From Streptomyces profundus (lineage in GTDB: Bacteria; Actinomycetota; Actinomycetes; Streptomycetales; Streptomycetaceae): a stretch of 64,000 bases of DNA. The notes beneath the pieces were generated by a model. It was not told the origin of the DNA. It did not search any database and worked only from the letters and a program-made list of their open reading frames with translations. The stretch is from the NCBI RefSeq assembly GCF_020740535.1, contig NZ_CP082362.1:4772501-4836500 (forward strand), in the 5' to 3' direction. The translations under genes were made by a program, and so were the position numbers. Shown one piece after another: positions 16,739 to 24,278 of this stretch (positions are counted from its first letter, which is position 1; every line of letters begins with the position of its first letter).

Positions 16739-17161
16739 GAACGCCTCCAACAGCGATCGGTGGTGCACGAACACCGCCATCACTGCCAACCACCCCCGCC
16801 ACACCCTCGCCAGCGCCGAGCGACCACCCCGCACCGCCCGGACCACACCCGCGCCACCCGCGCGCCCCACGCACGGCGAACAGGCCCCTGACCAGCGGCG
16901 ACCCGGAACCGTTCGAGCTGAGAACAGGCGCGAAGAATCCCCGAGAAAAGTCCTGACCACTCGCCGGATCGACGCCCCAGGAGCGAGCCAAGCGCTCTAC
17001 GCGTCACCGTTGCGCTTTCGCCCCTGACCAGCGACTTCGCCATCCGAGCGCGGGGGTGCTGCGTTCGAGGGAACTCGCGGCCGGCGCTGGCACGGTGGGG
17101 TGACGGGTTTCCCTATGAGGGGTGTCAGCACGAGACCGCGCCCCCGTCCACGCACCGCGCC
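16739..17161. other. divergent intergenic region
   Basis: A 423-nt stretch between the leftward regulator and a rightward operon. It should hold promoters for both directions. I see no gene with family character, no clear tandem operator and no strong hairpin. Short leftward frames here overlap the regulator in another frame and are probably chance. Confidence 0.4.
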
Positions 17162-17806
17162 ATGGCCGCAGCCCCTGTCCCCGCGCCTCGTCACCCGAGT
17201 TCGATGCCGCCCCCCACCGTGTGGCTGGCCCCGCCCTCTCCCGCCGGAAAGCCCCACCAGCGCACTGACGACCCGTCCAGTCCGCTCCTGCCCCAGTGGG
17301 CGATCGACCGTGTCCGTCGCGAGTTCACCCACCACGGCCCGCGCCGTGCTCCTGTGCCGCTGCTGTGCCTGGACGTTCAGGACACACGCCTGGGCATGGA
17401 CGCCCACACCTACGTCCGTGCCTCAAAGAACGCCGACATCAGGCGCGGCGCTCCCGTCCTCCTGGCACAACTCCCGCACCGCATCCCGTTGGACGGGCCG
17501 TCGGATCGACTGCCGGGATTCTTCTACCGAGCGCACCGCCTGCTGTCTGATTCCACCGGCATGTTGCTGGTGGCCTGCCGGCAGTACCACGAGGCGGGCG
17601 GGGAGTTGGTCGACCCCTGTGGGGAGGTGGTCGCCGCAGCTCGCGGCGCTGGGTTCGTCTACCGCCAACACGTCCTCGTTGTCCACGCCTTCGCCCACGA
17701 CGGCTGCCTCCACCCCACCCCGGACGCGCCTTCACCCATTCCACGGGGCGTCGCCTGGCGCCACCGGACCATCCACACCGACCTGCTGGTCTTCACCCCC
17801 GCCTGA
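17162..17806 (+). CDS. conserved-type hypothetical protein paired with the methyltransferase
   Basis: A 214-residue soluble protein I do not recognise. The N-terminal ~45 residues are Pro-rich. The body has VPLLCLDVQDTRLGMD, FYRAHRLLSDSTGMLLVACRQ and HVLVVHAFAHDGCLH, an alpha/beta pattern with several Cys and His; LLVACRQYHEAGGELVDPCG resembles the end of some methyltransferase-associated folds. It ends 23 nt before the methyltransferase gene, so the two are probably one unit and may cooperate. The ATG at 17162 was chosen as the first; downstream ATGs are possible. No function is assigned. Confidence 0.6.
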   Translation: MAAAPVPAPRHPSSMPPPTVWLAPPSPAGKPHQRTDDPSSPLLPQWAIDRVRREFTHHGPRRAPVPLLCLDVQDTRLGMDAHTYVRASKNADIRRGAPVLLAQLPHRIPLDGPSDRLPGFFYRAHRLLSDSTGMLLVACRQYHEAGGELVDPCGEVVAAARGAGFVYRQHVLVVHAFAHDGCLHPTPDAPSPIPRGVAWRHRTIHTDLLVFTPA

Positions 17807-17829
17807 CCCCACCCCCAAGGGAGACGCCC

Positions 17830-18732
17830 GTGCCCTACTCCGTGTGGAACACCGCACCCACCACCGCACCCATGCAACGCCATGGCCGCTACCTCGCGGG
17901 AAGCTCCGCCCATCCGGCGAAGATGCTCCCGGCCATCGCCGCCCACGCCATCCGCCGCTACAGCCAACCCGGCGACCTCGTCCTGGACCCCATGTGCGGC
18001 ATCGGCACCACCCTCGTCGAAGCCATCCACCAGGGGCGCGACGCCCTGGGCGTCGAATACGAACGCCGCTGGGCCCACCTCGCCCAAGCCAATGTCCGCC
18101 ACGCCCTCACCACCGCTGCCGAGCGCTACGGCACGGTGATTCACGGCGACGCCCGCCACCTCCCCGACCACGTCGACGAGACCCACCACGGGCGGATCGC
18201 CCTGGCCGTCACCTCACCCCCCTACGGCAACTCCGTCCACGGGCGTGCGCTCACCACGGGCAGCGGAGGCGTCGTCAAGTGGAACCACCGCTACGGCAAC
18301 GACCCGCGCAACCTCGCCCACACCACCAACGACCGCCTCCAGGCAGCCTTCACCCAGATCCTGCGCCACACCCACCGACTGCTACGCCCCGGCGGCACCG
18401 TTGTCGTCACGGCCCGCCCATGGCGGGAACGCGGCGAACTCGTCGACTTCCCCACCACCGTCGCGACCTGCGGCCAAGCCGCCGGGCTCACCCTCGTCGA
18501 ACGCTGCGTCGCCCTCCTGGCGGGCATCCGCGACGATCACCTCGTACTGCGGCCGTCCTTCTTCCAGCTGAAGAACGTCAGCGACGCCCGCCGCCGAGGT
18601 CTGCCACTGCACCTCATCGCCCACGAAGACGTCCTCATCTTCCGCAAACCCGGCCTTGCCACCCATCACCAGCGGTCGAAGCGTGATGTGCCTGCACCCC
18701 GCGTGCGCACGCGTACCTGCACACAATCCTGA
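17830..18732 (+). CDS. DNA methyltransferase, N4/N6 (SPPY) type
   Basis: A 300-residue SAM-dependent DNA amino-methyltransferase. The SAM-binding motif is DPMCGIGTTLVEA at 53-65 and the catalytic motif TSPPYG at 128-133. The Ser-Pro-Pro-Tyr form is typical of N4-cytosine (or some N6-adenine) enzymes. A third strand (GGTVVVTARPW) follows. GTG start at 17830 follows AAGGGAGACG. No restriction endonuclease is adjacent, so it is an orphan methylase on the element. It may mark DNA against host restriction or alter element expression. The C-terminal ~25 residues are basic and poorly conserved in character. Confidence 0.85.
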   Translation: MPYSVWNTAPTTAPMQRHGRYLAGSSAHPAKMLPAIAAHAIRRYSQPGDLVLDPMCGIGTTLVEAIHQGRDALGVEYERRWAHLAQANVRHALTTAAERYGTVIHGDARHLPDHVDETHHGRIALAVTSPPYGNSVHGRALTTGSGGVVKWNHRYGNDPRNLAHTTNDRLQAAFTQILRHTHRLLRPGGTVVVTARPWRERGELVDFPTTVATCGQAAGLTLVERCVALLAGIRDDHLVLRPSFFQLKNVSDARRRGLPLHLIAHEDVLIFRKPGLATHHQRSKRDVPAPRVRTRTCTQS

Positions 18733-18837
18733 CCGGACCCGAATGGGCGGTTGCGGATATCCACATCGTCGAGCGTCCATGGGAAGGGGAAACGGAATTC
18801 GACCACTGGTCGCTAACAGGGAAGTCGGTGATGGGTG

Positions 18838-19065
18838 ATGAGGGAAAACCAAGGGAGCGAGAATCGGAAGCAAGTGAACAGAAAAGTTTACTTGCTGACG
18901 ATCGAACAGGTTTGTTCGGAGCTACAGGTTTCCCGTTCGACTTTCTATGACTGGCGGCAGAAGCGGCGTGCTCCGCAGTGTGTGCGCTTGCCCAGTGGGG
19001 CTCTGCGTGTGCGGCGTGCGGAACTCGACAGCTGGCTTGCCGGTCACGAGGAGGTGGCGAGGTGA
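18838..19065 (+). CDS. excisionase / MerR-type helix-turn-helix protein
   Basis: A short (75-residue) DNA-binding protein: LTIEQVCSELQVSRSTFYDW then RAPQCVRLPSGALRVRRAEL, the excisionase-type winged helix that occurs beside actinobacterial tyrosine integrases. It would bend attachment-site DNA and direct excision. Its stop overlaps the integrase GTG (GTGA). The start is uncertain: ATG 18838, GTG 18835, or GTG 18874 (gives VNRKVYLL, with GGAAG just upstream). The region 18780-18880 is markedly less GC-rich than its surroundings, suggesting a promoter there. Confidence 0.85.
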   Translation: MRENQGSENRKQVNRKVYLLTIEQVCSELQVSRSTFYDWRQKRRAPQCVRLPSGALRVRRAELDSWLAGHEEVAR

Positions 19066-20624
19066 CGCCGACCAGTTACGACGTCAGGATCTGGAAGACC
19101 TTCGTCTACCAGGGAGTACGGAAGACGACATACTCGGTGCGCTGGTGCGTCAACGGGAAAGAGTTCCGTAAGTCGTTCGCGAATGCCGCGCAGGCGGATG
19201 CCTTCCGAGCGGAACTGCTCGCCGCTGCCAAGAAAGGCACTCCCTTTCTCATACTCTCCGGGTTGCCCGTCAATTACGAGTCGTCGGCTGCGGGTGTCTC
19301 CTGGTACGACTTCGCCGTCACCTTTGTCGACGAACGATGGGTACACACCTCGGGGAACACCAGGAAGACCACGGCGAAGGTTCTGATGGCCACCACCATG
19401 GCCCTCCTCAAGAAACAACCAGCGACCTTTCAACCCGTCGCCGTTCGGACCGCCCTTCGGGAATATGCCTTCAATCGAAGCCGGCGTTCCCAAGCCCCCG
19501 AAGAGGCCGTGCGCATCCTGGAATGGGTCCGGCGCAACTCCCCGACCATGGCCGTATGGGAGGACCCGGCAACGGTGCATCGTCTGCTGGCCGCGCTCGA
19601 CCTGAAACTCGACGCCACCCCCGTGGCCGCGTCCAGTGTCCGGCGCACTCGACGGGTCCTCAACGTCGTACTGACCTGGGCCATCAGCCGCCGTGTTCTG
19701 CACACCAACCCACTGCCCAAGGGCCGTTCCGCCACCGCGCGTAAGCCCGCCAACACCGTGGACAAGCGCAGCCTCCCCAACGCCCAACAGGCCGCCCGGC
19801 TCCTGGCCCGCGTCAGGAGCCGGCCACGCGGAGGCCCGCGTCTGCACGCGTTCTTCGCGACCCTCTACTACGCCGCCGCACGCCCCGAGGAAGCCGTCGC
19901 GCTACGCGTCGCCGACATCCGCCTCCCCACACAGGACGCGCCGAACGGGTGGGGGGAGCTTGTGCTGCACACCGCGACCCCCGAAGTCGGCGGGCAGTGG
20001 ACGGACACCGGACACCGCTACGAGGAGCGCGGCCTCAAGGGCCGCGCGGCGGGGGAGACGCGCCCCGTTCCCTGCCACCCGGCCCTGGTGCGCATCCTGC
20101 GCGACCACATCACCCGCGAAAAGCTCGCCCCGACCGACCGCCTTTTCCAGGGTGCGGAGGGTGGGGAACTTGCCGGTTCGGTCATGCGGCGGATGTGGAG
20201 ATGGGCACGGAGGAGTGAACTCACCGAGGCCGAGTACGACTCGCCCCTGGCCCGCCGCGTCTACGACCTGCGCCACACCTGCCTGACCGGGTGGCTCAAC
20301 GCCAACATCCCACCCGCCCAGGTCGCTGCCTGGGCCGGCAACAGCGTCCCCGTCCTACTGTCCACCTACGCCCACTGCGTGACCGGTCAGCAAACCGAAC
20401 TCCTCAAACGGATCGAACAGTCCCAGGACCTCACCCCGCGCCATCCGGCCGAAGAGGACCTCACGGGAGATCTGCTGGTGGGTTCTTCTGTGCATGCACC
20501 GTGGGCATCCGAGCCCCTTCACGACAATGCGCACGCAACCAACGTGAGCGTCGCCGAGTACCCCCGCCCCCGCCATCTGCGTCTCGTGGCGAATACCCAA
20601 GCTGACCTGCGGAAACGAGGATAG
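19062..20624 (+). CDS. tyrosine site-specific integrase
   Basis: A 520-residue tyrosine recombinase, the length usual for Streptomyces element integrases. After an N-terminal arm-binding portion, the catalytic region shows Arg in AAARPEEAVALR (R274), the second Arg in YDLRHTCLTGWL (R404), AGNSVPVLLS where the third box usually has GHS (Asn at 427), and the nucleophile Tyr436 in STYAHC. The His-to-Tyr (401) and His-to-Asn (427) variants are known in related actinobacterial integrases. GTG at 19062 overlaps the excisionase stop and follows GAGGAGG. The attachment-like tRNA fragment begins 21 nt after the stop. Confidence 0.93.
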   Translation: MTPTSYDVRIWKTFVYQGVRKTTYSVRWCVNGKEFRKSFANAAQADAFRAELLAAAKKGTPFLILSGLPVNYESSAAGVSWYDFAVTFVDERWVHTSGNTRKTTAKVLMATTMALLKKQPATFQPVAVRTALREYAFNRSRRSQAPEEAVRILEWVRRNSPTMAVWEDPATVHRLLAALDLKLDATPVAASSVRRTRRVLNVVLTWAISRRVLHTNPLPKGRSATARKPANTVDKRSLPNAQQAARLLARVRSRPRGGPRLHAFFATLYYAAARPEEAVALRVADIRLPTQDAPNGWGELVLHTATPEVGGQWTDTGHRYEERGLKGRAAGETRPVPCHPALVRILRDHITREKLAPTDRLFQGAEGGELAGSVMRRMWRWARRSELTEAEYDSPLARRVYDLRHTCLTGWLNANIPPAQVAAWAGNSVPVLLSTYAHCVTGQQTELLKRIEQSQDLTPRHPAEEDLTGDLLVGSSVHAPWASEPLHDNAHATNVSVAEYPRPRHLRLVANTQADLRKRG

Positions 20625-20645
20625 GCAACGGGTAGGGAAGAAGAC

Positions 20646-20675
20646 GCGCCCCCGGTAGAACGCGAACCTACGGCC
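20646..20675 (-). other. diverged copy of the tRNA-Arg 3' end (candidate attachment site)
   Basis: Thirty bases align without gaps to 22255-22284, the 3' end of the tRNA-Arg gene, with 26 identities. The four differences are at offsets 11, 14, 17 and 25. The changes at offsets 11 and 25 keep the T-arm paired (a C-G pair becomes T-A), so a T-stem is still possible. Only the 3' part is present, so this is not a tRNA gene. It lies directly after the integrase, where attP-derived site remnants normally sit. Confidence 0.7.
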
Positions 20676-20823
20676 CCGGTGCGCAGCAGGCGTCTGAGGT
20701 CGCCGGGTGGCGAACAGGGTGCTGACCTGCACGTTCGAGTTCCATGAGCATCCCCAAGGCAACATCTCATGCCTGTCCCGGCGCGTCACCTCCACGCCCA
20801 CCGCCCAGCAACGAACCCGTTAC

Positions 20824-21522
20824 GTTGCCAGCCCTCTGGGGCTGATGGGGACCGGCGACGTGCCGTCCGCCCGCTGCCTGACGGGCGCGCTGCGAACCCC
20901 CCAGAGGTGATCAGGAACCCCCAGCGGAGCCGCAGCAGCGTCTGCCGGCCGATCTCGTTGCGAACCCTCCAGGGTTGATGAGGACGTCGGCCTGGCTGGA
21001 CCAGGCGACCGCCATCGGCGCGCGTTGCGAACCCTCCGGGGTTGATGAGGACGGCCGGACATCCTGGCCCGTCTGGAGATGACCTACAGGTTGGGAACCC
21101 TCCGGGGTTGATGAGGACGCTTGAAACCAGCCCCCGCCTTGAACAGACCGCCCCGTTGCGAACCCTCCGGGGTTGATGAGGACCGGTCCAGCGGGGCTTG
21201 CTCGTAGACCTCGCGCTGGAGCGGTTGCGAACCCTCCGGGGTTGATGAGGACCCGACCTACCGACCAGGAGGGCGATCCGATGACGATGCGCGTTGCGAA
21301 CCCTCCGGGGTTGATGAGGACCGGACCAGCTCGCCGCCGCGCTGGGCGCCCTCGGGATCGGGTTGCGAACCCTCCGGGGTTGATGAGGACGAACGTGGTC
21401 GGGTTCGCCACCCGGTGGAACCTGTTGTTGCGAACCCTCCGGGGTTGATGAGGACGCGGCGTGCGTGGAACTCGTCCAGGCTGCTCAGGACAAGTTGCGA
21501 ACCCTCCGGGGTTGATGAGGAC
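20824..21522 (-). CRISPR. CRISPR array, 11 repeats and 10 spacers, probably read leftward
   Basis: A 29-bp repeat (plus strand starts GTTGCGAACC, core CTCCGGGG, ends GATGAGGAC) occurs at 20824, 20889, 20957, 21024, 21090, 21155, 21224, 21293, 21362, 21427 and 21494. Spacers are 36-40 nt and all differ. The first two copies are degenerate and copies 3 and 5 have one change each. Decay at the low-coordinate end marks the trailer, so the leader would be right of 21522. On the minus strand the repeat ends CGCAAC and contains a 5-bp stem (AACCC/GGGTT). No cas genes are in the window; the subtype is not assigned. Confidence 0.93.
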
Positions 21523-21944
21523 CCGAGTGTAAAGCCGCTGGTTGGGGGGCGGGTTTGGGTGCCGTGTGGGGGTGCAAGTGCAGCGGTCTGACGGTAGTGC
21601 AACGTCGCAGGTCAGGGGGTGAGTGGGGCGCCGCGCGGGAGGTGCGGGAGTAGTCCGTGGGGTGTTGGGTTGATGGAGTCAGCCTAGCTCTGGTAGCAGG
21701 GGCCGCGCCTGGAGTGGTGACAGGTTGTCTGGGAGTGCACGGTCGTGGGTGTGGAGGGGGAGTGGTTCGGTCTTGGCGTCCACGTAGGGGGCGGAGCCTC
21801 CGCGTCGTCGCGTCGATGTCCCTCGGCGGTACTTCCCACGGCCGCGTCCGGCATCGGCCATCGCAGGTTCTCTTCCTCCTGCGGTGGGGCGGTGGGTGCG
21901 GGAGTGCCGGCCAGTCGGGTGTTCCGGTGAGGCCGGTTGAGGTC
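21523..21944. other. putative CRISPR leader side; no gene seen
   Basis: This 422-nt stretch adjoins the least degenerate end of the array. If the array is read leftward it should contain the leader and promoter. It is G/T-rich on the plus strand and not clearly AT-rich. I see no family-like open frame, no strong hairpin and no further repeat copies. Confidence 0.4.
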
Positions 21945-22240
21945 GTTCGGTCCGTCCGGTGGGTGGGGAGATGGGCACGGAAGAGTGAACTCGTCCTGGG
22001 CCTGCGCGGCGGGTCTGTGATTCCCGGCACAGTAGGCCGGGCCGTCGACTCCGCCAGGCCGGCGGCCGGTTTTTCCGTGTATTCACCGTGGGCAGCCGAA
22101 CCTCGTCACCACAAAACGGACACAACCGGCGCGGGGGGAGTGGAGAGGGGGCGAGGAGCACCCCCGACTACCCGAGCCCCAGCCGCCCGCGACCAGTGGT
22201 CAGTAGTGCCGCTGACCTGCGGGAACGCGCATAGACGGCG
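21945..22240 (+). pseudogene. decayed 3' fragment of a second, related integrase gene
   Basis: Several blocks match the intact integrase in the same order. GAGATGGGCACGGAAGAGTG near 21968 matches 20198 within a 32-nt block having 3 mismatches. CACCGTGGGCAGCCGAACC near 22084 matches 20497. GCTGACCTGCGGGAACG near 22211 matches 20602, followed by a TAG stop in both. The interval is about 160 nt shorter than in the intact gene, and no long frame remains. Both copies are followed by GCGCCCCCGG of the tRNA 3' end, so this is an integrase-plus-attachment-site remnant from an earlier related element. Confidence 0.7.
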
Positions 22241-22255
22241 GCCCGAGAGATGGTG

Positions 22256-22328
22256 CGCCCCCGGCAGGACTCGAACCTGCGGCCAAGTGCTTAGAAGGCA
22301 CCTGCTCTATCCGCTGAGCTACGGGGGC
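22256..22328 (-). tRNA. tRNA-Arg (anticodon UCU)
   Basis: The minus strand folds as a standard cloverleaf: 7-bp acceptor (GCCCCCG with CGGGGGC), D-arm AGCTCAGCGG, anticodon stem GGTGC/GCACT around loop CTTCTAA (anticodon TCT), and T-arm GCAGG-TTCGAGT-CCTGC. The discriminator base is G. CCA is not encoded immediately after it (GCACCA follows). Its 3' end faces the mobile element, the usual attachment position for tyrosine integrases. Confidence 0.95.
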
Positions 22329-22576
22329 CGGTGTTGGTCATGGCGTGGGACGGTGCCCCCTCGGTGACCTCGCCGCGGACAGGATAGAGCGTCGAGGGGT
22401 TCGCCCCGGTTGCTTCACGGCAGCACCCTTGTGTGGAGATCCAGTGAAGCAGCCCCGATAATCGCAGGCGAGTGCGAAGTGCGCAGCGGTTTTGAACGCT
22501 CAGGGGAGGGGTGTTGCGCACTCGTTATGCCGCGCCACGGGGTCTCGCGTCCGCTTTGGGGCGCGTTCGGCGGAAT

Positions 22577-24250
22577 ATGCTTTGGAAACCGCTTGAAGTT
22601 GGGCATTCTGCGCATGTGGCGATCTTGGACGCACGGCCCGAACTGCTGGACGCATTGACCCTCCTACGGGAGCGTCTCGCTGCCGCGCGCTTCCCGTTGG
22701 AGTTGGCGGGGGCGGAGCGTGCCCGGCGGTCGTGTGCCGAGCTGCTGGCTCAGCTCGACGGGTATCTGCTGCCCCGGCTGAGGCAGCCGGACGCGCCGTT
22801 GCTCGCCGTGGTGGGCGGGTCCACCGGGGCGGGGAAGTCCACGCTGGTGAACTCCTTGGTGGGGCGGCGGGTCACCGAGGCCGGGGTGTTGCGGCCGACC
22901 ACCCGCACGCCGGTGCTGGTGTGCCACCCGGACGATCACCACTGGTTCTCGGGGAAGCGCGTGCTGCCGCAGCTGGGGCGGGTGTGGATGCCCCGGCAGG
23001 AGGCCGAGCAGCCGCCGCCCGTGCGGCGGGACGGGCAGTTGGCGTTGGCGGTGGAGACGACGCGGGCGCTGCCCGCCGGGCTCGCGCTGCTGGACGCGCC
23101 CGATATCGACTCGCTGGTGGCGGCCAACCGCGATCTGGCCGCCGATCTGCTGGGCGCCGCGGACATCTGGGTGCTGGTGACCACGGCCTCCCGTTACGCG
23201 GACGCGGTGCCCTGGCATCTGCTGCGCAGCGCCCGGGACGCCGATGTGACGGTGGCCACCGTGCTGGACCGGGTGCCGCATCAGGTGGCCGCCGAGGTGT
23301 CCCGGCACTACGGCACGCTGTTGGAACGGGCCGGGCTCGGCTCCATTCCACGGTTCACCGTGCCCGAGTTGCCCGAGTCGGCACGGGGCGGCTCGGGGGT
23401 GTTGCCCGCCACCGCCGTGGCCGCGCTGCGGGAGTGGCTGGCGCACCGGGCGCGGGATCACGACGCCAGGGCGCTGGCCGCGGCGCGTACCGCGCGCGGC
23501 GCGCTGGCCGGGCTGCGGGGGCGGGTGATGGCGCTGGCCGGCGCGGCGACGCAGCAGCACGCCACCGCCGTGCGTCTTGACCAGCGGCTGGACGAGGCGT
23601 TCGACGAGGCGGCCCTGCGGGTGCGCGGCTGCCTGGCGGACGGTGGTCTGCTGGCCGGCGAGGCGCGCGCGCACTGGATGGCGTTTCCCGACGACGCCAG
23701 CGCCGACGAACTGCTCGACGCGCTGACCGCGGCGTTGGCCGGTCTGCTGGTCGAGGCGGTGGCCGCCGCCGATGAGCGGACGGACGCGGCCTGGCGGCAG
23801 GAGGCCGCCGCGCCCCCGGCGGAGCAGGAGGAGCCGGGTGCGGTGGCCGACCGGGTGGGCGTCGCGGTGCGCCGACTGCGGCGCTGTCTTGAGGAGTTGG
23901 CCGAGGAGGCGCGGACCAGCCCGCTGATGCTGGGGCAGCCGACGGAGCGCCGGCAGCTGCCGGGGGAGGACGGGGAGACGGCCGCGCTGTTGGCGGCCTC
24001 GCTGCTGGGCGGCCGGGCGGCCGGCGTCGCCCAGCAGACGTTGGCCGGCGCGCTGGGTCCCCGGGGCGCGGCACGGCTGCGGGACAAGGGCGGCCAGCAG
24101 CTGAACGCCTGCGTGTCCCGGGCGTTGGGGGCCGAGAAGCGGCGGCGGGGCGCGCCGCTGCACCGGTTGGGGATCACCGCGGACACGCAGGTGGAGCTGG
24201 TCTCCGCGCTGTCCTCGGTGCGTGCCGAGCACCGTCCCACCACTGTCTGA
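22577..24250 (+). CDS. dynamin/YfjP-like GTPase (first of two)
   Basis: About 557 residues. The GTPase domain occupies roughly residues 70-290: G1 [10 protein letters not shown] at 80-89, switch I threonines in [10 protein letters not shown]3 in [10 protein letters not shown], and a [12 protein letters not shown] strand in the G4 position. The remaining ~270 residues are Ala/Arg-rich helices typical of the large stalk of these proteins. No clear membrane segment is visible. The start is uncertain: ATG 22577 is used, but GTG 22616 ([14 protein letters not shown]) and GTG 22511 after a GGGGAGGG are alternatives. The second GTPase follows after 28 nt, so they form an operon and may work as a pair at the membrane. 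Confidence 0.8.
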   Translation: MLWKPLEVGHSAHVAILDARPELLDALTLLRERLAAARFPLELAGAERARRSCAELLAQLDGYLLPRLRQPDAPLLAVVGGSTGAGKSTLVNSLVGRRVTEAGVLRPTTRTPVLVCHPDDHHWFSGKRVLPQLGRVWMPRQEAEQPPPVRRDGQLALAVETTRALPAGLALLDAPDIDSLVAANRDLAADLLGAADIWVLVTTASRYADAVPWHLLRSARDADVTVATVLDRVPHQVAAEVSRHYGTLLERAGLGSIPRFTVPELPESARGGSGVLPATAVAALREWLAHRARDHDARALAAARTARGALAGLRGRVMALAGAATQQHATAVRLDQRLDEAFDEAALRVRGCLADGGLLAGEARAHWMAFPDDASADELLDALTAALAGLLVEAVAAADERTDAAWRQEAAAPPAEQEEPGAVADRVGVAVRRLRRCLEELAEEARTSPLMLGQPTERRQLPGEDGETAALLAASLLGGRAAGVAQQTLAGALGPRGAARLRDKGGQQLNACVSRALGAEKRRRGAPLHRLGITADTQVELVSALSSVRAEHRPTTV

Positions 24251-24278
24251 GACCGGCCGGAAGCGTGAGGAGCATCAG

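Noticed and set aside
20646..20675. A second tRNA gene after the integrase
   Set aside because: Only the 3' 30 nt are present; D-arm and anticodon arm are missing, so it is an attachment-site remnant.
20911..21602. Leftward frames that translate to repeated VLINPGGFAT or SSTPEGSQ units
   Set aside because: They are read-throughs of the CRISPR repeats, not a repeat protein; unit length equals repeat plus spacer.
22511..22576. N-terminal extension of the first GTPase from GTG 22511
   Set aside because: A strong G-rich site precedes it, but the 22 extra residues are basic, lack fold character and sit before the expected domain start; kept as an alternative only.
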